Assembly (NCBI RefSeq): GCF_023734115.1
Contig: NZ_AP025737.1
Coordinates: forward strand, 2,852,001 to 2,916,000
Source of the DNA: Herbiconiux sp. L3-i23
GTDB taxonomy: Bacteria; Actinomycetota; Actinomycetes; Actinomycetales; Microbacteriaceae
Direction: 5' to 3'
DNA: 64,000 nt
Shown in pieces: positions 7,272 to 15,796 of the stretch (position 1 is the stretch's first letter; every line of letters begins with the position of its first letter). The translations under genes and the position numbers were made by a program. The notes below the pieces were generated by a model. It worked only from the letters and a program-made list of their open reading frames with translations. It was not told the DNA's origin and ran no database searches.

Positions 7272-8837
7272 ATGTCTGCAACTTTCAGCACGCTCGGCGT
7301 GCCCGCCCCTCTCGTGTCGGAGCTCACCGCTCAGGGCATCGAGTCCCCGTTCCCCATCCAGGTCGACACCCTGCCCGACACCCTCGCCGGGCGCGACGTG
7401 CTCGGCCGCGGCCGCACCGGCAGCGGCAAGACGCTCGCGTTCTCGCTGCCCCTCGTCGCCCGCCTCGGTGGCGAGCTCGCCGGCGGCAAGCGCCGCGCCG
7501 GCCGCCCGCTCGGACTCGTGCTGGCCCCCACTCGGGAGCTCGCGACCCAGATCGCCGCGACCGTGACCCCGCTCGCCGCGAAGTACGGCCTCACCACGAC
7601 GACGATCTTCGGCGGCGTGAACCAGAACCGTCAGGTGAGCGCGTTGAAGGCCGGCGTCGACATCGTCGTCGCCTGCCCCGGTCGCCTCGAGGACCTCATG
7701 AAGCAGGGCTTCATCACCCTCGACGGGGTCGAGATCACCGTCATCGACGAGGCCGACCACATGGCCGACCTCGGCTTCCTGCCCGGCGTCACCCGGATCC
7801 TCGCGGCGACGCCGGAACGCGGTCAGCGCCTGCTGTTCTCCGCGACGCTCGACAACGGCGTGGACAAGCTGGTGAACCGCTTCCTGCACGACGAGCGGAT
7901 GCACTCGGTGGACGAGGCCAACTCCCCCGTCGCCGCCATGACGCACCACGTGTTCGAGGTCGAGGGTCCCGAGGCGAAGAAGGCGCTCGTGCAGCGCCTC
8001 GCGTCGGGCCGGTCGCGCCGCATCCTGTTCACCCGTACGAAGCACCACGCGAAGAAGCTGGCCGCCAGCCTGACCGCGGCGGGCATCCCCGCCGTCGATC
8101 TGCAGGGCAACCTGTCGCAGCCTCAGCGCGACCGCAACCTCGCCGCGTTCGGCGACGGCAGCGTCCGCGTGCTGGTCGCCACCGATGTCGCCGCCCGCGG
8201 CGTTCACGTCGACGGCGTCGAGCTCGTCGTCCACGTCGACCCGCCGACCGAGCACAAGGCCTACCTGCACCGCTCGGGTCGCACCGCCCGTGCCGGGTCG
8301 GAGGGCGATGTCGTCACCGTGTCGCTCGCGAGCGAGCGCAAGGACGTTGCCACCCTGCTGCGCAAGGCGTCCATCTCGGTGCAGCCCCAGCAGGTCGACG
8401 CCGGGTCGGCCGCGGTCGACGCACTCGTCGGCCCCGCCGCCGACTACGTGAAGCCGGCGCCCAAGGTGGTGCAGACCCGCACCCCCGGCACGAGCCAGGG
8501 CGCGAACGCGCAGCGCAAGCGCGCGGCCCGCGCCGAGCGCGGCGGCCAGCGCAGCGAGAACGGCCAGCGCACCGAGAACGGACGGCGCGGCGACGCAGGT
8601 CAGCGTCGGGACCGCGGAGTGCGCGACGAGGTCCGTTCCGGCCAGCGTGACCAGACCCGCACGGGCCAGCGCACCGCGCGTTCGGACGCGCCGTCGACCG
8701 GTCGCGCGGCGAGCGCGTCGGCGGGCGGTTCGCGCTCGGGCGGCTCGCGTCGTGCGAGCAGCGCGGGCGGTGCCCCGAAGCTCATGGTGGGGTCGACCGT
8801 GCGTCAGAACGGCGGCGGCAACCGCCGCGGTCGCTGA
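7272..8837 (+). CDS. DEAD-box ATP-dependent RNA helicase
   Basis: A 521-residue RNA helicase. All core motifs are present in order: the Q motif region (FPIQ, 27-30), Walker A GRTGSGKT (47-54), PTRELA, CPGR, DEAD within VIDEADHMADLG, SAT, then the second RecA domain with ILFTRTKHHAKKLA, ATDVAARGVHV and HRSGRTARAG. The last ~120 residues are a disordered Arg/Gly/Ser-rich tail typical of RNA-binding extensions. It likely remodels RNA during ribosome assembly or in the cold. The space between 7038 and the start (about 230 bp) holds no gene and probably contains a long 5' leader; I see no defined riboswitch there. Confidence 0.93.
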   Translation: MSATFSTLGVPAPLVSELTAQGIESPFPIQVDTLPDTLAGRDVLGRGRTGSGKTLAFSLPLVARLGGELAGGKRRAGRPLGLVLAPTRELATQIAATVTPLAAKYGLTTTTIFGGVNQNRQVSALKAGVDIVVACPGRLEDLMKQGFITLDGVEITVIDEADHMADLGFLPGVTRILAATPERGQRLLFSATLDNGVDKLVNRFLHDERMHSVDEANSPVAAMTHHVFEVEGPEAKKALVQRLASGRSRRILFTRTKHHAKKLAASLTAAGIPAVDLQGNLSQPQRDRNLAAFGDGSVRVLVATDVAARGVHVDGVELVVHVDPPTEHKAYLHRSGRTARAGSEGDVVTVSLASERKDVATLLRKASISVQPQQVDAGSAAVDALVGPAADYVKPAPKVVQTRTPGTSQGANAQRKRAARAERGGQRSENGQRTENGRRGDAGQRRDRGVRDEVRSGQRDQTRTGQRTARSDAPSTGRAASASAGGSRSGGSRRASSAGGAPKLMVGSTVRQNGGGNRRGR

Positions 8838-8848
8838 CCCGGGCCGAA

Positions 8849-8902
8849 GAACCCAGCGAGACAGACGAACTCAGCGAGTCAGACGAACCCAGCGAGTCAG
8901 AC
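8849..8902. repeat. 18-bp tandem repeat, three copies
   Basis: Three head-to-tail copies of an 18-bp unit (8849-8866, 8867-8884, 8885-8902; core CAGCGAG..AGACGAA) differ at only one or two positions. They fill the space between the convergent helicase and Nudix-like genes, and the third copy supplies the last codons and stop of the latter. Confidence 0.8.
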
Positions 8903-9445
8903 GAGGCGGCCGACGGAGGCCATCGCCATGCGCAGCAGCGCTCCGCGGCCGCCTTCCATCTCGGCGGCGACGCTGTCGCTGACCGCTTCGGCCGGTGACA
9001 TCCAGGTCAGCTCGAGGGCGTCCTGGCGCGGGTCGCAGGTGCCGGTGACGGGAACGACGTAGGCGAGCGCGACGGCGTGCTGGCGCTCGTCGGTGTACTG
9101 GCTGATGCTCGGCGTCGGGAAGTACTCGGCGACGGTGAACGGCGCCGGGCTCGCCGGGAGCTGCGGGAAGGCCATCGGCCCGAGGTCCTTCTCGAGGTGG
9201 CGGAACAGCGCGTCGCGCAGGGTCTCGCCGTACATGACGCGTCCGGACACGATGGTGCGGGTGATGGTGCCCGCCGACCCGACCCGGAGCAGCACGCCGA
9301 CCTCGGTGACCTGTCCGAGCCCGTCGACTCGCACGGGCACCGCTTCGACGTAGAGCAGCGGGAGGCGCTGCCGGATGCCCGCGAGTTCCTCGTCGCTCAA
9401 CCAGCCGGGGTTCGGGTCGGGGGTCCCGGTGCCTACGAAGCTCAT
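8897..9445 (-). CDS. Nudix-like DUF4916 family protein
   Basis: A 182-residue protein of the Nudix-related DUF4916 family: N-terminal NPGWLSDEELAGIRQRLPLLYVEAVPV, a central VGVLLRVG strand and a Nudix-box-like segment at about residues 70-91 beginning GRVMYGETLRDALF. Compared with the Nudix consensus (G-x5-E-x7-R-E-U-x-E-E-x-G-U) the Gly, first Glu and Arg are kept, but the REU and EE positions read RHL and EK. Metal-dependent pyrophosphohydrolase activity may therefore be weak or lost. It converges on the RNA helicase; its stop lies in the third copy of the 18-bp repeat. Confidence 0.75.
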   Translation of the reverse strand: MSFVGTGTPDPNPGWLSDEELAGIRQRLPLLYVEAVPVRVDGLGQVTEVGVLLRVGSAGTITRTIVSGRVMYGETLRDALFRHLEKDLGPMAFPQLPASPAPFTVAEYFPTPSISQYTDERQHAVALAYVVPVTGTCDPRQDALELTWMSPAEAVSDSVAAEMEGGRGALLRMAMASVGRLV

Positions 9446-9503
9446 GGGCCTATTCTTCCCACATCTCGTCCGAGAAGTCCGGTGCGGGAGGAAGGATGCC
9501 ACC

Positions 9504-10148
9504 ATGCCGGGGACAGGGAAGCCCTCCGTCGACGCCCGCGCGGTGATCTGGTCGGCGAAGCCGACGGAGCTCGCCGACCGGCCGCTGCTCGTCCTCCTGC
9601 ACGGCGTCGGCTCCCACGAGGGGGACCTCTTCGGTCTCGCCCCGCACCTGCCGCTGCAGCCGGTGATCGCGTCGCTGCGCGCGCTCGCCCCGTACGGCGC
9701 CGGGTGGTCCTGGTACGAGCTCGGCACACCCGGCGACCCGAAGAGCGACGGCGTCGACGCCGCCGCCGCCGCGGTACTCGATTGGCTCGACTCCCTCGGC
9801 CCCGCCCCCACCTCGGTCGGCCTGATGGGCTTCTCGCAGGGCGCCGCTGTCTCGCTGCAGGCCCTGCGCCACGCTCCCGAGCGCTTCGACTTCGTCGTGC
9901 AACTCTCCGGCTACGTCACCTCCGGCGAGCTCGAGGGCGACGCCCGTCTCGCCGAACTGCGCCCACCGGTGTTCTGGGGCCGCGGCACCGACGACGAGAT
10001 CATCCCGGCCGAGGCCGTCGCGCGCACCGAGGAATGGCTGCCCGGCCACAGCGATCTCGATCGGCGCATCTACGAGGACCTCCCCCACGCCGTCTCGCAG
10101 GCCGAGCTCGCCGACGTGATCGGCTTCCTCCGACGCCACTACGGTTAG
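9504..10148 (+). CDS. Phospholipase/carboxylesterase-type alpha/beta hydrolase
   Basis: A 214-residue serine hydrolase of the carboxylesterase/phospholipase family. The oxyanion motif LLHGVGSHEGD is at about residue 32, the nucleophile in GFSQGAA (about 110-116), the acid in WGRGTDDEIIP, and the catalytic His in DLPHAVSQ near the C-terminus. The ATG at 9504 has GGGAGGAAGG about 8 nt upstream. The gene is divergent from the Nudix-like gene (59 bp apart) and converges on the CPBP gene. Substrate not predictable. Confidence 0.85.
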   Translation: MPGTGKPSVDARAVIWSAKPTELADRPLLVLLHGVGSHEGDLFGLAPHLPLQPVIASLRALAPYGAGWSWYELGTPGDPKSDGVDAAAAAVLDWLDSLGPAPTSVGLMGFSQGAAVSLQALRHAPERFDFVVQLSGYVTSGELEGDARLAELRPPVFWGRGTDDEIIPAEAVARTEEWLPGHSDLDRRIYEDLPHAVSQAELADVIGFLRRHYG

Positions 10149-10168
10149 CGTCCGTCTGCGCGCCCGGT

Positions 10169-10945
10169 TCAAGCCGCTGCGGAAGCCGCGACGACGATCG
10201 CCACAGTGAACGTCGCCCAGTCGTTCAGGATGTGCGCTCCCGTCGAAACCGCGATGTTCTTGGTACGGATGAATGCGAGGGTGAGCACGAGTCGGGCCGC
10301 GCCGATGATGAGGAACGCCTGCGCGAAGTTCCAGTCGTAGGTCGGCAGGTGCGCCGCTCCGAACCAGACCGCGGTGACCAGCCAGGCGAGGACGATCGAC
10401 GTCTTCCGGCCGAGGTGCGCCTTGGTGACGAGGAGGTACATGAGGGCCAGGAACGGAAGAAGGGTGAAGACCTCCTCCCCGAATAGCTGGATCCCCGTCC
10501 CCACGTAGAAGGCGACGAGGTTCGCGGCGCCCGAAGCGGCCAGCCCATCGGTCGCCGGGTTCGGGTTAGCGCCGAAGACCGCAGCCACGACGAGGCCGAC
10601 GATCGCCGACACCGCGAGGTTGAGCAGCCAGAAGACGACCATGTCCAACAGGTCCCAGCCGGACAGTCGGCGGAAGATCGACGTCCAGTAGCGACCGGTG
10701 AACAGGATGAACACCGAGAGCGGGATCGCCGGGAAGAGGAGGCGCGGCACGAGAGCGACGATCTGGTCGGGTTGGGGAATCAGCACCAACGCGGCGAACC
10801 CGGCGGCGCAGGCGAGCACGATGATGAGCCACTTCCAGGCCGCGACCTCGATCGGCCGCCCGTCGTAGAAGGGCAAGTCCCGACCGTCTCGGCGCTCGAT
10901 GGGTCTGCCGAAGCGCTCTCGCCTCTGTCCGGTCACCGCGCTCAT
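10169..10945 (-). CDS. CPBP-family intramembrane protease-like protein
   Basis: A 258-residue membrane protein with about six to eight hydrophobic segments, a basic N-terminus and the CPBP (Abi) domain in its second half. Motif 1 reads GEEVFTLLP, keeping the paired Glu but not the following Arg of EExxxR; motif 2 FGAAHLPTY and motif 3 HILNDW keep the His and Asn/Asp ligands. The metal site therefore seems largely intact. CPBP proteins are CAAX-type intramembrane proteases, in bacteria linked to bacteriocin self-immunity or unknown roles. It is divergent from lhr and shares the repeat-containing intergenic region. Confidence 0.8.
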   Translation of the reverse strand: MSAVTGQRRERFGRPIERRDGRDLPFYDGRPIEVAAWKWLIIVLACAAGFAALVLIPQPDQIVALVPRLLFPAIPLSVFILFTGRYWTSIFRRLSGWDLLDMVVFWLLNLAVSAIVGLVVAAVFGANPNPATDGLAASGAANLVAFYVGTGIQLFGEEVFTLLPFLALMYLLVTKAHLGRKTSIVLAWLVTAVWFGAAHLPTYDWNFAQAFLIIGAARLVLTLAFIRTKNIAVSTGAHILNDWATFTVAIVVAASAAA

Positions 10946-11056
10946 GCACCACCCCCACCTCGGCGTGCGCCCAGCATGGCAGTCGCGCGGCCCGACCGAT
11001 AGCCTCGCTCGGCCCCGACCCCGCCTCGGCGACCCCGAACAGGCTGTTCGGAGCCC

Positions 11057-11104
11057 TCGGTGTTCCGAGAACTCGGTGTTCCGAGAACTCGGTGTTCCGA
11101 GAAC
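11057..11104. repeat. Three tandem 16-bp repeats containing GTTC-CGA-GAAC
   Basis: Three perfect head-to-tail copies of TCGGTGTTCCGAGAAC (11057-11072, 11073-11088, 11089-11104). Each includes the interrupted palindrome GTTC-CGA-GAAC. The array ends one base before the TTGTCGGTG element and lies between the divergent CPBP and lhr genes, so it looks like an iterated regulator-binding site. Confidence 0.85.
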
Positions 11105-11105
11105 G

Positions 11106-11128
11106 TTGTCGGTGGCATGGTCCATGAT
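11106..11128 (+). promoter_or_regulatory. PafBC-type (LexA-independent) DNA-damage promoter of lhr
   Basis: TTGTCGGTG at 11106-11114 matches the mycobacterial RecA-NDp/PafBC promoter element TTGTCRGTG. It is followed by the expected eight bases and CATGAT (11123-11128), five of six (or better) to the TAnnnT -10 pattern at its defined positions except the first. Transcription would begin about 11135, exactly at the chosen ATG, giving a leaderless mRNA. The consensus is recalled from mycobacterial work; no test is available here. Confidence 0.65.
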
Positions 11129-11134
11129 GTGCGG

Positions 11135-14100
11135 ATGGCCACGCCGCACGAGAGCTTGGGTCGTTTCTCCGGAGCGACCGCCGAGTGGTTCACTGGCGCC
11201 TTCGGTCAGCCGACCGAGGCGCAATCCGGCGCGTGGTCCGCCATCTCCAGCGGGTCGCACGCCCTCGTGGTCGCGCCGACGGGCTCCGGCAAGACGCTCG
11301 CGGCGTTCCTGTGGGCCATCGACCGGCTGGCCTCCTCGCCTCCCCCCGCTCCGTCCGACGAACTGCCCCGCACCCGGGTGCTCTACCTCTCACCGCTGAA
11401 GGCCCTCGGTGTCGACGTCGAGCGCAACCTGCGGAGCCCTCTGGTGGGCATCACCCAGACCGCGAAGCGCCTGGGCGGCGCCTCGCGCGACATCACCGTC
11501 GGCGTGCGGTCGGGCGACACCCCGTCGTCCGAGCGGCGTGCGCTCGTCAGCTCGCCGCCCGACATCCTCATCACCACTCCCGAGTCGCTGTATCTGATGC
11601 TCACCTCGGCGGCGCGCGAGACCCTGCGCGGGGTCGACACGGTGATCATCGACGAGGTCCACGCCGTCGCCTCGACGAAGCGCGGCTCGCATCTGGCGCT
11701 GTCCCTCGAGCGGCTCGACGCCCTGCTCGAGAAGCCGGCGCAGCGGATCGGGCTGTCGGCGACGGTGCGTCCGCTCGACGAGGTGGCCCGCTTCCTCGGC
11801 GGCCGCGCGCCGGTCACCATCGTCGCGCCGGGCTCGGCGAAGCGGTTCGATCTCACGGTGGTCGTGCCGGTCGACGACATGGCCGAGCTCGGCGCCGCCC
11901 CCTCCGACGAGGGCGGCGAAGCCCGCAGCGGTTCGATCTGGCCGCACGTCGAGGAGGCGATCGTCGACCTCGTCACCCGCCACCGGTCGTCGATCGTGTT
12001 CGCCAACTCCCGGCGTCTCGCCGAGCGGCTGACCGCGCGCTTGAACGAGGTGTGGTCCGAGCGGCTCGAACTCGAACTCGCGCCCGTCGGCGCCGCAGTC
12101 GCCGAGGTGCCGGGTCAGGGCGGAGCGACCCGCGGCGCCGACCCGTTGCTCGCCCGAGCGCATCACGGGTCGGTGAGCAAGGAGCAGCGCGCACTCATCG
12201 AAGACGATCTGAAGAGCGGTCGGCTGCGGGTCGTCGTCGCGACATCGAGCCTCGAACTCGGCATCGACATGGGCGCGGTCGATCTGGTCGTGCAGGTCGG
12301 AGCACCGCCGTCGGTCGCGAGCGGCCTGCAACGGCTCGGTCGCGCCGGTCACCAGGTGGGCGAGATCTCGCGTGGAGTGATGTTCCCCACCCACCGTGCC
12401 GACCTGGTGAGCTCCGCCGTCGTCGCCGGCCGCATGGTACGCAGCGAGATCGAGGCGATCGCGGTGCCCGCGAACCCGCTCGACATCCTCGCCCAGCAGA
12501 CGGTCGCCGCCTGCGCGCTCGACGTCCTCGACGTCGAGGAGTGGTTCGACACGGTTCGCCGCAGCGCTCCGTTCGGCTCGCTGCCGCGATCGGCGTACGA
12601 CGCGACCCTCGACCTGCTCGCCGGGCGGTATCCGTCGGACGAGTTCGCCGAGCTGCGCCCGCGACTCGTCTGGGACCGCGACGCTGGCACCCTCACCGGC
12701 AGGCCCGGCGCTCAACGTCTGGCGGTCACCTCGGGCGGCACCATCCCCGACCGCGGACTGTTCGGCGTCTTCATGGTCGGCGACGCCGGCGGCTCGAACC
12801 GCGTCGGCGAGCTCGACGAGGAGATGGTCTACGAGTCGCGGGTGGGCGACGTCTTCGCCCTCGGCACCACCAGTTGGCAGATCCAGGAGATCACCCACGA
12901 CCGCGTGCTCGTCACACCCGCGTTCGGTCAGCCCGGGCGGGTGCCGTTCTGGCGCGGCGACGGTCTCGGCCGTCCGGCCGAACTCGGACGCGCCATCGGC
13001 GGATTCATCCGCGAGGTCACCGGTCAGAAGCCCGATGCGGCGGCCGCGACGGTATCGGCACTCGGGCTCGACGAGCGGGCGACCGCGAACCTGCTCGGCT
13101 ACCTCGCCGAGCAGCGCGCCGCGACCGACAGTGTGCCGACCGACCGCACCCTCGTCGTCGAACGGTTCCACGACGAGCTCGGCGACTGGCGCGTCGTACT
13201 GCACTCGCCGTTCGGTATGCCCGTGCACTCACCGTGGGGGCTCGCGATCGCCGCCCGCGTCGAGGAGCAGTACGGCGTCGACGGCAACGTGATCACCTCC
13301 GACGACGGCATCGTGGTGCGCCTGCCCGACACCGACGGCGAGCCGCCGGGGGCCGAGCTGTTCGTGTTCGACCCCGACGAGATCGACGACATCGTCACCC
13401 GCGAGGTGGCGGGCTCCGCGCTCTTCGCCTCCCGGTTCCGCGAGTGCGCCGCACGCGCCCTGCTGCTGCCGCGCTACAACCCGTCGCGACGGTCTCCGCT
13501 CTGGCAGCAGCGCCAGCGCGCCTCCCAACTGCTCGACGTCGCCAAGAAGTACCCGAGCTTCCCGATCATCCTCGAGACCATCCGCGAAGTGATGCGCGAC
13601 GTCTACGACCTGCCCGCCCTCGGCGAGATCGTCCGCGAGATCGAGCAGCGGCGCATCCGCATCGTCGAGACCACGACGCAGGCCGCGTCGCCGTTCGCGA
13701 GCTCGATCCTGTTCGGATACGTGGGCGCGTTCATGTACGAAGGCGACAGCCCGCTCGCCGAACGCAAGGCCGCAGCGCTCGCCCTCGACAGCTCGCTCCT
13801 GTCCGAACTGCTCGGACGCACCGAACTGCGCGAGCTGCTCGACCCCGAGGTCATCGAGCGCACCGAGCTCGAGCTGCAGCGCCTCGCCGATGACCGTCAG
13901 GCGAAAGACCTCGAGGGCGTCGCGGATCTGCTCCGCATGCTGGGGCCGCTGCGCACCGACGAGGTGCAGCAGCGCGTGCTGCCCGAGGTCCGCGACGAAG
14001 TGCCCACCTGGCTCGGCGCCCTGGTCGAATCCCGCCGCGCCCTCGCGGTCTCGTTCGCCGGCGAGGAGCGGTGGGCCGCGATCGAAGACGCGAGCCGTCT

Positions 14101-15673
14101 GCGGGACGCCCTCGGAGTGCCGCTGCCGATCGGGGTGCCGATGGCCTTCGTCGAGCCGGTCGACGACCCGCTCGGCGATCTGGTCAGCAGATACGCGAGA
14201 ACCCACGGCCCCTTCACCGCGACCGACGCCGCCAAGCGGCTCGGCCTGGGTGTCGCGGTCGTCACCGATGCCCTGCGGCGGCTCGGCGGAGACCGACGCG
14301 TGGTCGACGGCGAGTTCCGGCCCGGCGGCGCCGGCACCGAATGGTGCGACGTCGAGGTGCTGCGACGACTCCGCAGCCGCTCGCTCGCCGCCCTGCGGCG
14401 CGAGGTCGAACCGGTCGACCACGCAGCGTTCGCCCGCTTCCTCCCCGCCTGGCAGCAGGTCGGAGGTCGCCTGCGCGGAGTCGACGGCGTCGCCGCCGTC
14501 ATCGACCAGCTGGGCGGCTCCCCCATCCCCGCGTCGGCGTGGGAGAGCCTGGTGCTGCCGTCGCGGGTGCGCGACTACTCACCGTCGATGCTCGACGAAC
14601 TGACCTCGACGGGTGAGGTCCTCTGGACCGGAGCCGGCACCCTGCCCGGCAAGGACGGCTGGGTCAGCCTCCACCTCGCCGACACGGTCGGCATCACCCT
14701 GCCGCAACCCGACGAGATCGAACTCTCGCCTCTCGAGCAGGAGATCCTCACCTCGCTCGGGGGCGGCGGCGCCTACTTCTTCCGCCAGCTCTCCGACGCC
14801 GTCGGCAGTACCGACGACGATGCGATGCAGACCGCCATCTGGAATCTCGTCTGGGCAGGACTCGTCAGCAACGACACCTTCTCGCCGTTGCGAGGACTCG
14901 TCGGTTCGGGCGGATCCGCGCACCGTCAGCCGCGCAAACCCGCCCGCACCCGTTCGTACCGCGCCCGGTCGTCGCTGCCCCGCGCCGCGATGCCGAGCCG
15001 CACCGGCAGCCCCCTCGTCAGCGGTCGCTGGTCGATCGTCCCGCTCGCTGAGTCCGACGCCACCGTGCGCGCCGCGGCGACGGCCGAGCTGCTGCTCGAC
15101 CGCTACGGGGTCGTCACCCGCGGGTCGGTCATGACCGAGCGGGTGCCGGGCGGGTTCGCTCTCGTCTACAAGACGCTGAGCGCATTCGAGGAGCGCGGCA
15201 GGGCCCGCCGGGGGTACTTCATCGAAACGCTCGGAGCGGCGCAGTTCGCGACCTCCGGAGCGGTCGACCGTCTCCGCTCGTTCTCGCGCTCCCCCGGCGA
15301 CCCGCGTCCCGCCGCCGATGCGGTCGTGCTGGCGGCGACCGACCCCGCGAACCCGTACGGAGCCGCGCTGCCGTGGCCGACCGTCGAAGGTCACAAGCCC
15401 GGACGCAAGGCAGGGGGACTCGTCGTACTCGACGACGGCGACCTCATCCTCTACCTCGAGCGCGGGGGCAAGAGCATGCTGACCTTCACCACCGACGAGG
15501 AGTGCCTCGCCTCGGGCACCCGCGCTCTCGCTGCCCTCGTCCGCTCGGGCGCCGTCGACCGGCTGAGCATCGAGAAGGCCGACGGCGAGTTCGTGCTCGG
15601 CACCCCCATCGGACGCGCGCTCGAGATGGCGGGCTTCACCGCCGGACCGAGCGGATTGCGGCTCCGCGCATGA
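11135..15673 (+). CDS. lhr: Lhr-family ATP-dependent helicase
   Basis: A 1512-residue superfamily-2 helicase with the full actinobacterial Lhr length (about 1500 residues). The N-terminal Lhr core has Walker A APTGSGKTLAAFLW, TRVLYLSPLKAL, the DEVH box in VIIDEVHAVA, GLSATV, ANSRRLAERL, HHGSVSKEQR, ATSSLELGIDMG and the QRLGRAGHQ motif, followed by winged-helix and Lhr-specific domains, then a long C-terminal Lhr-CTD. Lhr unwinds RNA:DNA hybrids and is damage-induced in mycobacteria. ATG 11135 is preferred: it follows the predicted -10 by seven bases (leaderless) and begins the conserved region (ESLGRFSGATAEWF). Alternative ATGs at 11117 and upstream frames would overlap the promoter. A Nei-type glycosylase follows on the same strand. 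Confidence 0.93.
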   Translation: MATPHESLGRFSGATAEWFTGAFGQPTEAQSGAWSAISSGSHALVVAPTGSGKTLAAFLWAIDRLASSPPPAPSDELPRTRVLYLSPLKALGVDVERNLRSPLVGITQTAKRLGGASRDITVGVRSGDTPSSERRALVSSPPDILITTPESLYLMLTSAARETLRGVDTVIIDEVHAVASTKRGSHLALSLERLDALLEKPAQRIGLSATVRPLDEVARFLGGRAPVTIVAPGSAKRFDLTVVVPVDDMAELGAAPSDEGGEARSGSIWPHVEEAIVDLVTRHRSSIVFANSRRLAERLTARLNEVWSERLELELAPVGAAVAEVPGQGGATRGADPLLARAHHGSVSKEQRALIEDDLKSGRLRVVVATSSLELGIDMGAVDLVVQVGAPPSVASGLQRLGRAGHQVGEISRGVMFPTHRADLVSSAVVAGRMVRSEIEAIAVPANPLDILAQQTVAACALDVLDVEEWFDTVRRSAPFGSLPRSAYDATLDLLAGRYPSDEFAELRPRLVWDRDAGTLTGRPGAQRLAVTSGGTIPDRGLFGVFMVGDAGGSNRVGELDEEMVYESRVGDVFALGTTSWQIQEITHDRVLVTPAFGQPGRVPFWRGDGLGRPAELGRAIGGFIREVTGQKPDAAAATVSALGLDERATANLLGYLAEQRAATDSVPTDRTLVVERFHDELGDWRVVLHSPFGMPVHSPWGLAIAARVEEQYGVDGNVITSDDGIVVRLPDTDGEPPGAELFVFDPDEIDDIVTREVAGSALFASRFRECAARALLLPRYNPSRRSPLWQQRQRASQLLDVAKKYPSFPIILETIREVMRDVYDLPALGEIVREIEQRRIRIVETTTQAASPFASSILFGYVGAFMYEGDSPLAERKAAALALDSSLLSELLGRTELRELLDPEVIERTELELQRLADDRQAKDLEGVADLLRMLGPLRTDEVQQRVLPEVRDEVPTWLGALVESRRALAVSFAGEERWAAIEDASRLRDALGVPLPIGVPMAFVEPVDDPLGDLVSRYARTHGPFTATDAAKRLGLGVAVVTDALRRLGGDRRVVDGEFRPGGAGTEWCDVEVLRRLRSRSLAALRREVEPVDHAAFARFLPAWQQVGGRLRGVDGVAAVIDQLGGSPIPASAWESLVLPSRVRDYSPSMLDELTSTGEVLWTGAGTLPGKDGWVSLHLADTVGITLPQPDEIELSPLEQEILTSLGGGGAYFFRQLSDAVGSTDDDAMQTAIWNLVWAGLVSNDTFSPLRGLVGSGGSAHRQPRKPARTRSYRARSSLPRAAMPSRTGSPLVSGRWSIVPLAESDATVRAAATAELLLDRYGVVTRGSVMTERVPGGFALVYKTLSAFEERGRARRGYFIETLGAAQFATSGAVDRLRSFSRSPGDPRPAADAVVLAATDPANPYGAALPWPTVEGHKPGRKAGGLVVLDDGDLILYLERGGKSMLTFTTDEECLASGTRALAALVRSGAVDRLSIEKADGEFVLGTPIGRALEMAGFTAGPSGLRLRA

Positions 15674-15791
15674 GGCACGCGAACGAGTTCCACTGCGGGG
15701 CCGGGCGAGTCGACCAACAGATCGCGTCTCGTCGCATGAGGCGAGGAGCGCGTTCCACCACACGGCCGGGCGGGTCGCCGAATGGATCGCG
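15667..15791. repeat. Imperfect ~60-bp direct duplication
   Basis: Units 15667-15726 and 15733-15791 align over about 60 bp with roughly 44 identities. Both open with CGCATGAGGC and share GTTCCAC, GGCCGGGCG and GATCGCG blocks. The first copy includes the last codon and stop of lhr; the second runs up to the glycosylase start. It looks like an old local duplication of the lhr 3' end. Confidence 0.65.
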
Positions 15792-15796
15792 GCTCC

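Noticed and set aside
11057-11104. LexA SOS box in the 16-bp repeats
   Set aside because: The actinobacterial box needs GAAC-N4-GTTC. Here the spacing between GAAC and the next GTTC is five, and within a unit the order is GTTC-N3-GAAC.
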